A stretch of 37,949 nucleotides of DNA from a virus. The stretch spans positions 1-37,949 of IMG/VR virus record IMGVR_UViG_3300035180_001355; one strand, 5' to 3'. The translations under genes were made by a program, and so were the position numbers. Below the pieces are notes generated by a model, which worked only from the letters and a program-made list of their open reading frames with translations, did no database searches and was not told where the DNA came from. How positions within the stretch are numbered: the first letter of the stretch is position 1; every line of letters starts with the position of its first letter. Shown here piece by piece: positions 8,460-15,161 of this stretch.

Positions 8460-10190
8460 ATGGCATTGCCTGGTAGTAGCGTTTTAGAGGTGCACCCTAC
8501 CGGGTCGAATAGCAACGGAGGGGGCTTCTCCATCGACCGCACAATGGCGACCGACGGCGTGGTCACGGGCGCGAACACTGCTGCTCCAGTGTTTTCATCC
8601 GCCTCCTACTCGTTTCAGGCGAGTGACGTCGGTGCGTGGCTATTCATCTCAGCGGGCACGAATACCGTCAAGGGCTGGTACAAGATCGCGTCTGTCTCGT
8701 CGGGAGCTGCAACACTCGACGCCGCAACCGGGCACGCCGTACTGTTCGCTGGAGTTCTAAGCACCGCGGTCGGCTGCGGGACTGCCGCGTCCCTATCCAG
8801 CGTTACATGGACGGTGGACTACTCGCAGGGCGACACGGGTATCGCGCTCTCCTCTCTCGCGACGGTCAGCCCGTGGACGACGATTACGTGTTCTGCCGCG
8901 GCGAAGGCCTGGGTCGGAAACTTCATACACTTAGACGCCGTGGGCAGTTTCACGTCCGGCTGGTACTGCATAGCGTCGGTGACGGCGGGGACCTCATTCG
9001 TGGTCGACCGCGCCTGTGCTACGGCGGATTCGAGCGGGGGAACGGGGACGCTGGGTGGCGCGCTCGCAACACCGGGCCAAGCGGCTACCGTCGTCACGGC
9101 CGCGGCGTGGCGCGTATTCATAACCGGGGCGTACACAGTTTCGGCGACCACGTCGTTTTCTTCCTATAACACAAACATCATAGGATATGGCACTATTCGA
9201 GGGGATGGTGTACGCGCTACGCTGAATGCCGGAGCTGCGTCCATCACGCTTCTGCTGATGACCTCTGCCAACTATTCAACCATAACGCACATGATGATGA
9301 ATGGCAATGGTTATGGATCGATCACTGGATGCAATGGAACATATCTGCATATCGCCGACTGCGTTGCTATCTCCTGTGCAACTGGGATAAGCGGAGTGGC
9401 AGCCTATAGATGCCGAGCCGAGACATGTACAACCGGCTTCTGGACCAACGCGATCCGCTGCATCGCCTATAACTGCATATACGGATTTGGAGGTTCAAGC
9501 GGTGCGGAGCACATAGATTGCGTTGCTATCGGCGGGACAATCGGGTTTTATACTAACGCGTGGGGTTGGCTGTATCGCTGCATAGCGTATGGCCAGTCCA
9601 GCGATGGGTTCGGTTCAAACAATTCTAATCAGCGCTGCGTCGGATGCATAGCTGCCGGCTGCGGAGGCGTAGGGTTCGCGCAGTCCTATAACTATGATGC
9701 CTCGCTGCAATACATAAACTGCTTTGCCTATGCCTGCACGGGAGGTTCGGTACCCTCTGGTACCGTCATGTATGGGGGCTCAACGGTCACGACTCTCTCC
9801 GCGTCCCCGTTTATCGACGCGCCGAACGGGAACTTTGGCCTCAATAACGATCCCAACGGCGGCGCGCTCTGTCGGGCCGCGCTGACTGATCAGTTCCTCA
9901 GCCTGCCGAACACCTACCCCTACTCTGACGCGGGCGCGGTCCAGCACCCAGACCCGGCCGTAGTGTTCCCTGCCTCGGGCTCCATCTACGCGGGCAAGAT
10001 TGGCACGATCGACGGCGTCACGAAAGTCACGGGTACCCTGCATGCGTCGAACATCTCTGGCCCAGATGCCGCGAATGGCGGGGAGAACCTCTCCGCGTCG
10101 ATCCTCGGCTCGGGGCACGTCGTGGACGACGTCACGGGAAGCCTCACCGGCGGCGGCATGGGCGGCATATTCGAAACGATTGTGAGGTAG
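8460..10190 (+). CDS. Tailspike-like right-handed beta-helix protein (576 aa)
   Basis: N-terminal residues 45-90 and 133-185 are two copies of a domain with the pattern VGAWLFI..GT...GWYKIASV..G.A.LD. Residues 301-425 hold about seven beta-helix rungs, each opening with C-[VIF]-A-x and often closing with GF: positions 301, 318, 334, 354, 374, 396 and 421. Such helices form trimeric tailspikes that bind or cleave surface polysaccharide. I cannot identify catalytic acids. The C-terminus (430-576) is Gly/Ser-rich and ends GGGMGGIFETIV. The rung-coding DNA (about 9140-9780) is richer in A/T and uses ATA and AGA codons unlike the flanks, suggesting separate acquisition. Confidence 0.85.
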   Translation: MALPGSSVLEVHPTGSNSNGGGFSIDRTMATDGVVTGANTAAPVFSSASYSFQASDVGAWLFISAGTNTVKGWYKIASVSSGAATLDAATGHAVLFAGVLSTAVGCGTAASLSSVTWTVDYSQGDTGIALSSLATVSPWTTITCSAAAKAWVGNFIHLDAVGSFTSGWYCIASVTAGTSFVVDRACATADSSGGTGTLGGALATPGQAATVVTAAAWRVFITGAYTVSATTSFSSYNTNIIGYGTIRGDGVRATLNAGAASITLLLMTSANYSTITHMMMNGNGYGSITGCNGTYLHIADCVAISCATGISGVAAYRCRAETCTTGFWTNAIRCIAYNCIYGFGGSSGAEHIDCVAIGGTIGFYTNAWGWLYRCIAYGQSSDGFGSNNSNQRCVGCIAAGCGGVGFAQSYNYDASLQYINCFAYACTGGSVPSGTVMYGGSTVTTLSASPFIDAPNGNFGLNNDPNGGALCRAALTDQFLSLPNTYPYSDAGAVQHPDPAVVFPASGSIYAGKIGTIDGVTKVTGTLHASNISGPDAANGGENLSASILGSGHVVDDVTGSLTGGGMGGIFETIVR

Positions 10191-10193
10191 GCT

Positions 10194-10967
10194 ATGTACC
10201 TCGGCTCATGGGCGATTGACGACGTTCTGACGTTCAGCGTGAATACGCACTCGTTCTCAACGGGCGTCGCCACGAACGCCGACAGCGTTCCTACTTATCG
10301 CGTTTACGAGGACAACACGCAGACGCCGATCCTGACTGGGTCGATGAGTGCGTTCGACCCTGGCAATGCCGTCGGCCAGTATGTCGCGCAGATAACGTTG
10401 AGCGCTGCGAGCGGTTTCGAGGTCGGGAAGACCTACACGATCCGCATCTCCGCGACCGTCGGCGGGGTAACCGGGGCCTGCGTCCGGACGTTTCAGATGG
10501 GCGCGAAGGTGAACACGACGCTGATAGCCGGTACGGCGCAGACCGCGCGCGACATTGGGAACGCTCTCCCCGCGGCGGCTCCTGACGCGAGCGGGGGGCT
10601 GCCCACGACCACCACGCTCAACAGCCGCACGCTCCCGACTGCGAGCTACGCCCTGCAGTCCAGCCTCGATGCTCATCTGCCGATGGCGGTCAAGCGCAAT
10701 CAGTCGCTCCCGGCGTTCACGTTCGTCATGCTCGACTCGGCGGACCACGTCACGCCCAAGGCCGGCCTGACGGTCACCGCGCGGCGCAAGCTCGACGGCG
10801 GCGCGTGGGGCGCTTGCACGAACCCCGTAACGTTCGACGCCACGGCTCCAGTCCCTACCTACATGATCGACCTGGCCGCGGCGGACCTCAACGGCGCAGT
10901 TGTGACGCTCTCGTTCACCGCGATCGGGGCCGATCCACTGCAGATCATGATCCTGACGCAGGCATAG
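10194..10967 (+). CDS. Ig-like phage structural protein (257 aa)
   Basis: The protein opens MYLGSWAIDDVLTFSVNTH, an N-terminus seen in other phage proteins with beta-sandwich (Ig-like) domains. Residues 1-100 look like one sandwich ending in the GKTYTIRISATVGGV...R strands. A Thr/Ala-rich linker covers about 105-160, and a second beta-rich domain runs to the C-terminus (TVTARRKLDGGAWG, VVTLSFTAIG). It starts three bases after the tailspike stop. I infer an accessory fibre or decoration protein. No enzymatic motif. Confidence 0.75.
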   Translation: MYLGSWAIDDVLTFSVNTHSFSTGVATNADSVPTYRVYEDNTQTPILTGSMSAFDPGNAVGQYVAQITLSAASGFEVGKTYTIRISATVGGVTGACVRTFQMGAKVNTTLIAGTAQTARDIGNALPAAAPDASGGLPTTTTLNSRTLPTASYALQSSLDAHLPMAVKRNQSLPAFTFVMLDSADHVTPKAGLTVTARRKLDGGAWGACTNPVTFDATAPVPTYMIDLAAADLNGAVVTLSFTAIGADPLQIMILTQA

Positions 10968-10971
10968 GGCC

Positions 10972-11160
10972 ATGATACTGACCTGGGTAAGGCGTGGGCA
11001 GGCATACATTGACACGGGGCTGGGGCGCGTCGTCTATGGCACTGAGGGCTCCATCATTGTGCCCAAGACGCCGATCCCGGTAGTCTCGCGCACGAGCCGA
11101 GACGTCATCCGTTCCAGCACGTCCGCGAGCGTGAAGTCGGGCACCGTACGCATTGAGTAG
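10972..11160 (+). CDS. Small hypothetical protein (62 aa)
   Basis: Only 62 residues: the first half (MILTWVRRGQAYIDTGLGR) has a beta-strand pattern, and the second half is rich in Ser, Thr and Arg. ATG 10972 lies four bases after the preceding stop, and a GGAGGGG site follows the stop for the next gene, so it sits inside a tight run of structural genes. No family recognised. Confidence 0.6.
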   Translation: MILTWVRRGQAYIDTGLGRVVYGTEGSIIVPKTPIPVVSRTSRDVIRSSTSASVKSGTVRIE

Positions 11161-11173
11161 GGAGGGGTAGAAC

Positions 11174-11503
11174 GTGGACCGCTACGAGTACGAGCAGGGG
11201 ACTGTCGCGATCATCGGGTTCACCGTCCAAACGACCGCCGGAAACACGCTCCAGATCACGGATGCACCTATATGGGCGCTGACGAGCCGAGACGGTTCCA
11301 GCGCGGCCTCTGGCATCTGCACGAGCTACGACGTCGCCGCGAAACAGACACCGACCGCCTACGTGGCCATCGACACGACGGCGATCCCGGCGGGGCAGTA
11401 CGACCTAACGGCGACCATCCATCTGCTCGGCTCCGACAACCTGGCGCGAACCGAGACTCCGACCTGCCGCGTGCAGATATCCGATCGTCCGCCGTGGCCG
11501 TAG
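11174..11503 (+). CDS. Beta-sandwich structural protein (109 aa)
   Basis: A GTG start at 11174 follows GGAGGGG by about 8 nt. The 109 residues show alternating beta strands (VAIIGFTVQTTAGNTLQITD, then PAGQYDLTATIHLLGSD), as in small phage Ig-like or neck-fibre proteins. It is the last plus-strand gene before a hairpin at 11538 and the converging minus-strand operon, so it closes the lysis/adhesion transcript. Virion role inferred from neighbours. Confidence 0.7.
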   Translation: MDRYEYEQGTVAIIGFTVQTTAGNTLQITDAPIWALTSRDGSSAASGICTSYDVAAKQTPTAYVAIDTTAIPAGQYDLTATIHLLGSDNLARTETPTCRVQISDRPPWP

Positions 11504-11537
11504 GGCTGGGCGTGGGGACGCCATTGAGCGGCGGAGG

Positions 11538-11569
11538 AGGCCCCGGCGGCTTGAGGGCTACCGGGGCCT
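11538..11569. terminator. Hairpin between converging transcripts
   Basis: AGGCCCCGG (11538-11546) pairs perfectly with CCGGGGCCT (11561-11569) over a 14-nt loop. It lies 34 bases after the last plus-strand gene and 9 bases beyond the end of the minus-strand operon, so it could end both transcripts. There is no strong U-run. Confidence 0.6.
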
Positions 11570-11578
11570 TCGAAACCA

Positions 11579-11995
11579 TCAGCGGTTGACGCACTTCCTG
11601 ATGAACTGGCTCATGGTCAGACACTCCTCCTCCGCGCGCCTGCGAATGTGCGCAAGCTCTGCCTCCGACAGGCGGAACCGAATCACGCGGTCACGAGGCT
11701 CCTGAATGTCGACGATCCCCAGCACCTCGGCGAACTCCTCAAGCGCGTTATCGTGCCTACCCTCCTCCAGTAACTGCCGGGCGCGCGCCGGAGTGATCGG
11801 TATGATGCGCCCCCCAGCGAACTCCGTCTGCTGGCCTCCTTCACCCGAAAGGAACCATCTACCGCCGTTGGGGGCATAGTATAGTGTCGCAAGCCAGCCG
11901 GCCTCCTGATCCAGCGGGTTGTGGTAGACCGGCGCAACCGGTATCGCGTGCCGGGTATCGTAGGTCACGCCATCGATCGTTTGCCGCATTGCCAT
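11579..11995 (-). CDS. YDT/RWFL-type domain fused to a ribbon-helix-helix domain (138 aa)
   Basis: Residues 1-95 hold TIDGVTYDT, a WFLSGEGG motif at 47-54 and PARARQLLEE, a domain also seen in widespread small hypothetical proteins of mobile elements. Residues 102-138 (VIRFRLSEAELAHIRRRAEE...SQFIRKCV) form a ribbon-helix-helix DNA-binding unit of the CopG/MobC kind. The N-terminal domain is a paralogue of the next gene upstream in the operon, which lacks the RHH part. The start at 11995 has GGGAG at 7-nt spacing. It is the last gene of the minus-strand operon. A DNA-binding regulator is likely; its target is not known, though the operon promoters carry a palindrome. Confidence 0.75.
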   Translation of the reverse strand: MAMRQTIDGVTYDTRHAIPVAPVYHNPLDQEAGWLATLYYAPNGGRWFLSGEGGQQTEFAGGRIIPITPARARQLLEEGRHDNALEEFAEVLGIVDIQEPRDRVIRFRLSEAELAHIRRRAEEECLTMSQFIRKCVNR

Positions 11996-12007
11996 CTAGT
12001 TTCTCCC

Positions 12008-12346
12008 TCAGACCGCGACCGGGAGATCATCAGCATCCACGACGCCCAACTCCGTGGCGTAGGCTTCGAGCGCGCACTGGCATTCGTCGTCGCCATGTTC
12101 GAGGATTTCCCGGACACGCGCTGGCGACAGGGGAACCAGGCCGGAACCGCTAGTGGACACATTGCCCACGGTCTTCCCGAACATGCTCAGCGGTCCGCCA
12201 TCGCCAACGAGGAACCATCGCCGTGAGCGTGGAGTCACGTAAAGTTGCCCGCGGTACCGGGAGTGGGGGTCGGTGCCTCCGGACACCCGAGCCACCGCGA
12301 TAGCGCGCATCGTATCGTACCGAACTCCGTCAATCACTGCCTTCAT
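12008..12346 (-). CDS. YDT/RWFL-type domain protein, no RHH (112 aa)
   Basis: It shares IDGV-x-YDT, AI-x-VA, RWFLVGDGG and PARVREILE with the N-terminal part of the neighbouring RHH protein, but ends after that domain. The pair therefore arose by tandem duplication with gain or loss of the DNA-binding tail. Two starts are possible: 12352, only one base from GGAGGAG, and 12346 with 7-nt spacing; I prefer 12346. It lies 12 bases before the RHH gene in the same operon. The function of this domain is not known to me. It could pair with its sibling, for example as a heteromeric co-regulator. Confidence 0.7.
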   Translation of the reverse strand: MKAVIDGVRYDTMRAIAVARVSGGTDPHSRYRGQLYVTPRSRRWFLVGDGGPLSMFGKTVGNVSTSGSGLVPLSPARVREILEHGDDECQCALEAYATELGVVDADDLPVAV

Positions 12347-12370
12347 TGCCATTCTCCTCCTGTGTGTGAG

Positions 12371-12394
12371 TGGGGCGTGAACTGGGCCGCCCCA
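12371..12394 (-). terminator. Weak hairpin after the 225-aa gene
   Basis: TGGGGC (12371-12376) pairs with GCCCCA (12389-12394) across a 12-nt loop, directly downstream (minus strand) of the gene ending at 12405. No U-run follows. It may slow or partly end transcription inside the operon. Confidence 0.35.
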
Positions 12395-12404
12395 TCGCCA
12401 GTGT

Positions 12405-13082
12405 CTAGTATTGCTCAGTGATCTTGATCGCGGCCCCCGAGCAGCAGCGGACAGTCACGCTATCCGCGATCCGGACGAGGTCGTACAGCATGTCCCCGGT
12501 CAACTCCGCGTCCGGCCAAACGGTAACTGCGGCATACCGCAGATCACCATTGACATCGAGCGTATCGCCCTTGTGTAGGTCCAATGCCCAGCCCCGGACC
12601 AGCCCCGGGAACAGTGGCCGCGCGCCCCCCAGCGCGTCCCAGGCGTGGAACCATGCCACAACATGCCGGGTATCCCATGCCGTGTCCATCGCGCTGCTTT
12701 CAACCTCCCTGTCGCCCTCGACAATGGAATATGCCTGCGTCCCGTTTGGGCGCGTCACAGTGACGAAATACCGAGTGAACGCGTCGTCCGGGCCCCGCGA
12801 GACGTCGATCACAGTCCGCCCGGTCAATGTCCGGTGGGAGACATGGTACCGGCCTCCAATGAAACCAATGGTCGGCCCGGTGATCCCCTTACCCATCGCG
12901 CCCTCCGGGGTAGCCTCCTCGATCTCTTCCAGCGTGGGGCGCGGGTCGTCAGCGTCCCAGAACGCCTCGCCCTGGGGAACGACGGTCGACCTCGCCCAAC
13001 CATGCTCGTATGCACGAGCGATGCGAAGCGCCGCGTTAGCGAGGTCGATCGGCATCGACTGCCAGATTTGCTCAGTGTTCAT
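12405..13082 (-). CDS. MNxEQIW-type accessory protein (225 aa)
   Basis: The N-terminus MNTEQIWQSMP and the motif HVVAWFHAWDALGGARPLFPGLV match MNAEQIWESFP and HHVEAWRRACEAIGSSSVPFPGRV of the gene at 13563, so the two are paralogues. This one is longer, with a middle insertion (GPTIGFIGGRYHVSH) and an extra C-terminal domain (ELTGDMLYDLVRIADSVTV). GGAGGAG precedes the ATG. No membrane segment or known catalytic motif is seen. The long plus-strand reading frame opposite it is a shadow. Function unknown. Confidence 0.7.
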   Translation of the reverse strand: MNTEQIWQSMPIDLANAALRIARAYEHGWARSTVVPQGEAFWDADDPRPTLEEIEEATPEGAMGKGITGPTIGFIGGRYHVSHRTLTGRTVIDVSRGPDDAFTRYFVTVTRPNGTQAYSIVEGDREVESSAMDTAWDTRHVVAWFHAWDALGGARPLFPGLVRGWALDLHKGDTLDVNGDLRYAAVTVWPDAELTGDMLYDLVRIADSVTVRCCSGAAIKITEQY

Positions 13083-13147
13083 CTCGTTTCTCCTCCGCTG
13101 CGTCCCGGGTCGGTGACGGCTTACGCGGGCTGGGTTTGCCTCATCAG

Positions 13148-13190
13148 CACGGGGGGAACCACCTCCCCGTGGACCGGCCCGGAGGCCGGT
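13148..13190 (-). terminator. Two adjacent hairpins after the 69-aa gene
   Basis: CACGGGG (13148-13154) pairs with CCCCGTG (13165-13171), and ACCGGCC (13173-13179) pairs with GGCCGGT (13184-13190) over a 4-nt loop. They lie just beyond the stop of the minus-strand gene ending at 13200. Neither has a clear U-run on the minus strand. They may be a weak terminator or an RNA-stability element. Confidence 0.45.
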
Positions 13191-13199
13191 TTCGGCAGG

Positions 13200-13409
13200 T
13201 TAGACGTTGAACTCCTGGACCGCAGCCTCCAGAGCGTCGTAGAACCGCTGGCCGTACCGGCCATTGGGATGCGCCTTGCAGTAGTCGACCCCGTGCCACA
13301 TGACGGGAACGACGAACTGATCGACGATCTCGCCGTCGCGGCGGATGGTGACGCGGCACCCGCGGATCATGTTCCGGCCGTTTCCGTTGGTCTGGGTGAT
13401 GGTGATCAT
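13200..13409 (-). CDS. Small hypothetical protein (69 aa)
   Basis: The 69-residue protein begins MITITQTNGNGRNMIRGCRV and continues as a beta-rich N-terminal half, then YCKAHPNGRYGQRFYDALEAAV with a C-terminal helix. The ATG has GGAGAG upstream, and a strong minus-strand promoter at 13474-13502 lies about 65 bases before it, with no gene between. It therefore heads its own transcript and may be strongly expressed. No family recognised. Confidence 0.7.
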   Translation of the reverse strand: MITITQTNGNGRNMIRGCRVTIRRDGEIVDQFVVPVMWHGVDYCKAHPNGRYGQRFYDALEAAVQEFNV

Positions 13410-13473
13410 TGTTCTCTCCGGTTCCGTGCGCCCCTTGATGGGTGGCGGCTTATCGGTTCCTCACTACACCTAT

Positions 13474-13502
13474 ACTATACCACGCCGTACCTACACTGTC
13501 AA
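13474..13502 (-). promoter_or_regulatory. Minus-strand promoter with palindromic -10 region
   Basis: On the minus strand TTGACA (13497-13502) and TATAGT (13474-13479) have 17-nt spacing. The sequence CGTGGTATAGTATA around the -10 box is identical to the promoter at 14007-14035. The -10 overlaps a near-palindrome GTATA-G-TATAG. It drives the 69-residue gene and probably the three genes beyond. Confidence 0.8.
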
Positions 13503-13519
13503 CCCCTGTCCAGATGCCT

Positions 13520-13551
13520 TGGGCCGGGAGAGGACCGCTCTGCCCGGCCCA
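13520..13551 (-). terminator. Strong hairpin after the 126-aa gene
   Basis: TGGGCCGGG (13520-13528) pairs with CCCGGCCCA (13543-13551), and the loop itself holds an AGAG/CTCT stem (13529-13532 with 13538-13541). It lies just beyond the stop of the minus-strand gene ending at 13563 and just before the next minus-strand promoter, a sensible place to separate two transcripts. Confidence 0.6.
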
Positions 13552-13562
13552 TCGCCTCTGCG

Positions 13563-13943
13563 CTAGGGGACGCGCCCCGGGAATGGAACGGAGGAAGACC
13601 CGATCGCCTCGCATGCGCGCCGCCACGCCTCGACGTGGTGCTCTCCCCACGGGGCGACCTGTGCATGGCAATCAGTCAGTCCATCGCGCTCGGAGAACGT
13701 AGCCTGCGCGACAGCCCCATCGAAGCAGCGCACCGTGACCACGTACCGCAGCCCCCGCTCAGGGGTCCATCGCAGAACGATTGCTGAAATCCCGTTCTTG
13801 GCGCGGCAGGACCAGCAGTACTCACCGCAGGACATGAATGCTCTGCCAGCGATGGAGCCCGGCAGGCCGTACTCGTCCGCAATCCGTGTGGCCGCAAACT
13901 GCATTCTCGCCGGGAACGATTCCCAGATCTGCTCAGCGTTCAT
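13563..13943 (-). CDS. MNxEQIW-type accessory protein, short form (126 aa)
   Basis: A paralogue of the 225-residue protein at 12405, sharing MNAEQIWESFP at the start and HHVEAWRRACEAIG...PFPGRV at the end. It has extra cysteines (SCGEYCWSCRAK, about residues 38-49) that could bind metal. GGAG lies 7 nt before the ATG, and a near-consensus promoter stands about 65 bases upstream. It is the first gene of the minus-strand block next to the repressor region, so it could be expressed when the plus-strand early operon is off. Function unknown. Confidence 0.7.
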   Translation of the reverse strand: MNAEQIWESFPARMQFAATRIADEYGLPGSIAGRAFMSCGEYCWSCRAKNGISAIVLRWTPERGLRYVVTVRCFDGAVAQATFSERDGLTDCHAQVAPWGEHHVEAWRRACEAIGSSSVPFPGRVP

Positions 13944-14006
13944 CGTTCTACTCCGTCCCTGCGTCCCCCGCGGGGTAACGACTTACGGGTTTGTTCTTAC
14001 GTGTAT

Positions 14007-14035
14007 ACTATACCACGTTGTGGGTACGCTGTCAA
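14007..14035 (-). promoter_or_regulatory. Minus-strand promoter, paired with 13474
   Basis: On the minus strand TTGACA (14030-14035) and TATAGT (14007-14012) are 17 nt apart. The -10 box is covered by a perfect 11-bp palindrome GTATA-C-TATAC (14003-14013), which would suit a repressor. It drives the 126-residue gene. The 14036-14153 stretch between this promoter and the divergent one holds A-runs and T-runs (14046-14065, 14133-14140) but no gene. Confidence 0.8.
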
Positions 14036-14153
14036 TAGGGAGCGGCAAAAATCCCAAGTTTTTTTCGGCACCGCTAGAGCGCATAGGGCGTCGTTTACGC
14101 TCAGGAAACCGGGCAGGCGTTGGCCACGTCCAGAAAAAAACTGTCGGAACCTA

Positions 14154-14182
14154 TTGACAACTGCGCGTCGGCGCAGTATCAT
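14154..14182 (+). promoter_or_regulatory. Early promoter with an operator-like palindrome in the spacer
   Basis: TTGACA (14154-14159) and TATCAT (14177-14182) have 17-nt spacing. The spacer is almost filled by a perfect dyad CTGCGC-gtcg-GCGCAG (14161-14176). A protein bound there would block polymerase. The next gene encodes a Cro/CI-like protein, so self-repression is likely. Confidence 0.8.
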
Positions 14183-14202
14183 AGGCGCGGAGGTGATGAA
14201 CC

Positions 14203-14439
14203 ATGACGGGACGGGAGCTAAGGGCGATGCGGAGGACCCTGGAGGTGACGCAGGCCGAGCTCTGCCGACGCGCAAGCATTCGATGGTCGCTCCTGTCGGC
14301 GATTGAGAGGGAGGCGGTCGTTCCGGAGAGACCTTCCTGCGACGAACTCGCGCGAATGTGCAAGGAGATCGCACTGGACAAACTGGGCAGGACACTCGCC
14401 AAGATCGACGAGCAGGAGGCAGTCGCTGCTGCTCAATGA
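14203..14439 (+). CDS. Cro/CI-like helix-turn-helix regulator (78 aa)
   Basis: Residues 4-45 form an XRE-type helix-turn-helix: LRAMRRTLEVTQAELCRRAS, then WSLLSAIERE. There is no peptidase or oligomerisation domain, so the protein is Cro-sized. GGAGG lies 9 nt before the ATG, and the promoter 20 bases upstream carries a 16-bp palindrome, its likely operator. Divergent minus-strand promoters lie 120 bases away, so it could switch between the accessory minus operon and the plus-strand early operon. The rest of the operon follows directly. Whether the phage is temperate is not clear, since no complete integrase is seen. Confidence 0.85.
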   Translation: MTGRELRAMRRTLEVTQAELCRRASIRWSLLSAIEREAVVPERPSCDELARMCKEIALDKLGRTLAKIDEQEAVAAAQ

Positions 14440-14491
14440 AAGGAGGGCCAGCCCGGATCGAGCCGAGCGAGCCCTGGAGGAGATGAAACGG

Positions 14492-14926
14492 ATGGACAAA
14501 CACAGTGTACCACAACTCTACAGATGCGTCAGCTGCGGGTTCGAAACGGCGTTTGAGCCAGATGGTATCTGCTACAACTGCCACCTCATTGCAGAGGCCG
14601 ACGCCGCCGGAGCGACGCCGGAGCAGATCGCCCGAAATGCCGAACTGCTGGGCGGCGGCCCGACCTGCGCGATATGCAATGGCAAGGGCGTTGACCGCGC
14701 GTGGGGCGACCCGGTTCCCTGCCCGAACTGCCGCCCGGAGGAATGGCGGACATTCAACGCGTTGACCACGCGGCCCCGTCGCCCTAACGAGATGAGACTC
14801 CTCGATAACCTGGACCCCGAGGCGCGCAGGCTGGCGCGGGATCAGGCCGAGAAGCTGGGCGTGAGTGTCGCGGAGGCCGTGCTTCTGGCCCTGCGCGAGG
14901 CCGCGGAGCGGGAGGGATTGGTATGA
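14492..14926 (+). CDS. Double zinc-ribbon protein with antitoxin-like C-terminus (144 aa)
   Basis: Two zinc-binding units are visible: C12/C15 with C27/C30 (RCVSCGFE...CYNC) and C59/C62 with C77/C80 (CAICNGKG...CPNC, the latter like DnaJ-type CxxCxGxG modules). The last 40 residues (LDPEARRLARDQAEKLG, then SVAEAVLLALREAAE) resemble the short DNA-binding tail of VapB/Rv0623-type antitoxins. I chose ATG 14492, 9 nt after GGAGGAG, over ATG 14483. The stop overlaps the next start. A DNA- or RNA-binding early regulator is a fair guess; no toxin partner is seen. Confidence 0.7.
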   Translation: MDKHSVPQLYRCVSCGFETAFEPDGICYNCHLIAEADAAGATPEQIARNAELLGGGPTCAICNGKGVDRAWGDPVPCPNCRPEEWRTFNALTTRPRRPNEMRLLDNLDPEARRLARDQAEKLGVSVAEAVLLALREAAEREGLV

Positions 14927-15156
14927 GCGCTCCAGGTAACGCGTGGCTGCCCGAGCCGCCGCGCGAGGTGCAATGCCCGCTGCGGGCCGAAGTGCCGGGC
15001 AAACTGTGCCGCCACGTCGAGACGTTCCCGGACCTCGGCTTCTACGAGTATCGCTGCACGCACTGCCGCCGGGGCGTGCATGTTCTCACTCCAGCAGATG
15101 CCATGCGGCTGCATACGATCGCCGAGCTGCACGCACGAGAGAAAGGAGAGCGATAA
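14923..15156 (+). CDS. Zinc-binding small protein, paralogue 1 (77 aa)
   Basis: The pattern WLP-x-PP-x-x-VQCP...PGKLC-x-H...YEYRC-x-x-C gives Cys18, Cys29, His31, Cys45 and Cys48 as likely zinc ligands. The C-terminus is a helix (PADAMRLHTIAELHAREKG). It starts inside the preceding stop. The next gene repeats the same domain, so this is a tandem duplication. Role unknown; such small zinc proteins in early operons often act on host machinery, but nothing here shows that. Confidence 0.7.
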   Translation: MSAPGNAWLPEPPREVQCPLRAEVPGKLCRHVETFPDLGFYEYRCTHCRRGVHVLTPADAMRLHTIAELHAREKGER

Positions 15157-15161
15157 CGACA

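Noticed and set aside
12645-13787. A 380-codon open frame on the plus strand across three minus-strand genes
   Set aside because: It runs through two hairpins and the minus-strand promoter at 13474, has shadow-like composition, and the minus genes have good ribosome sites and paralogues.
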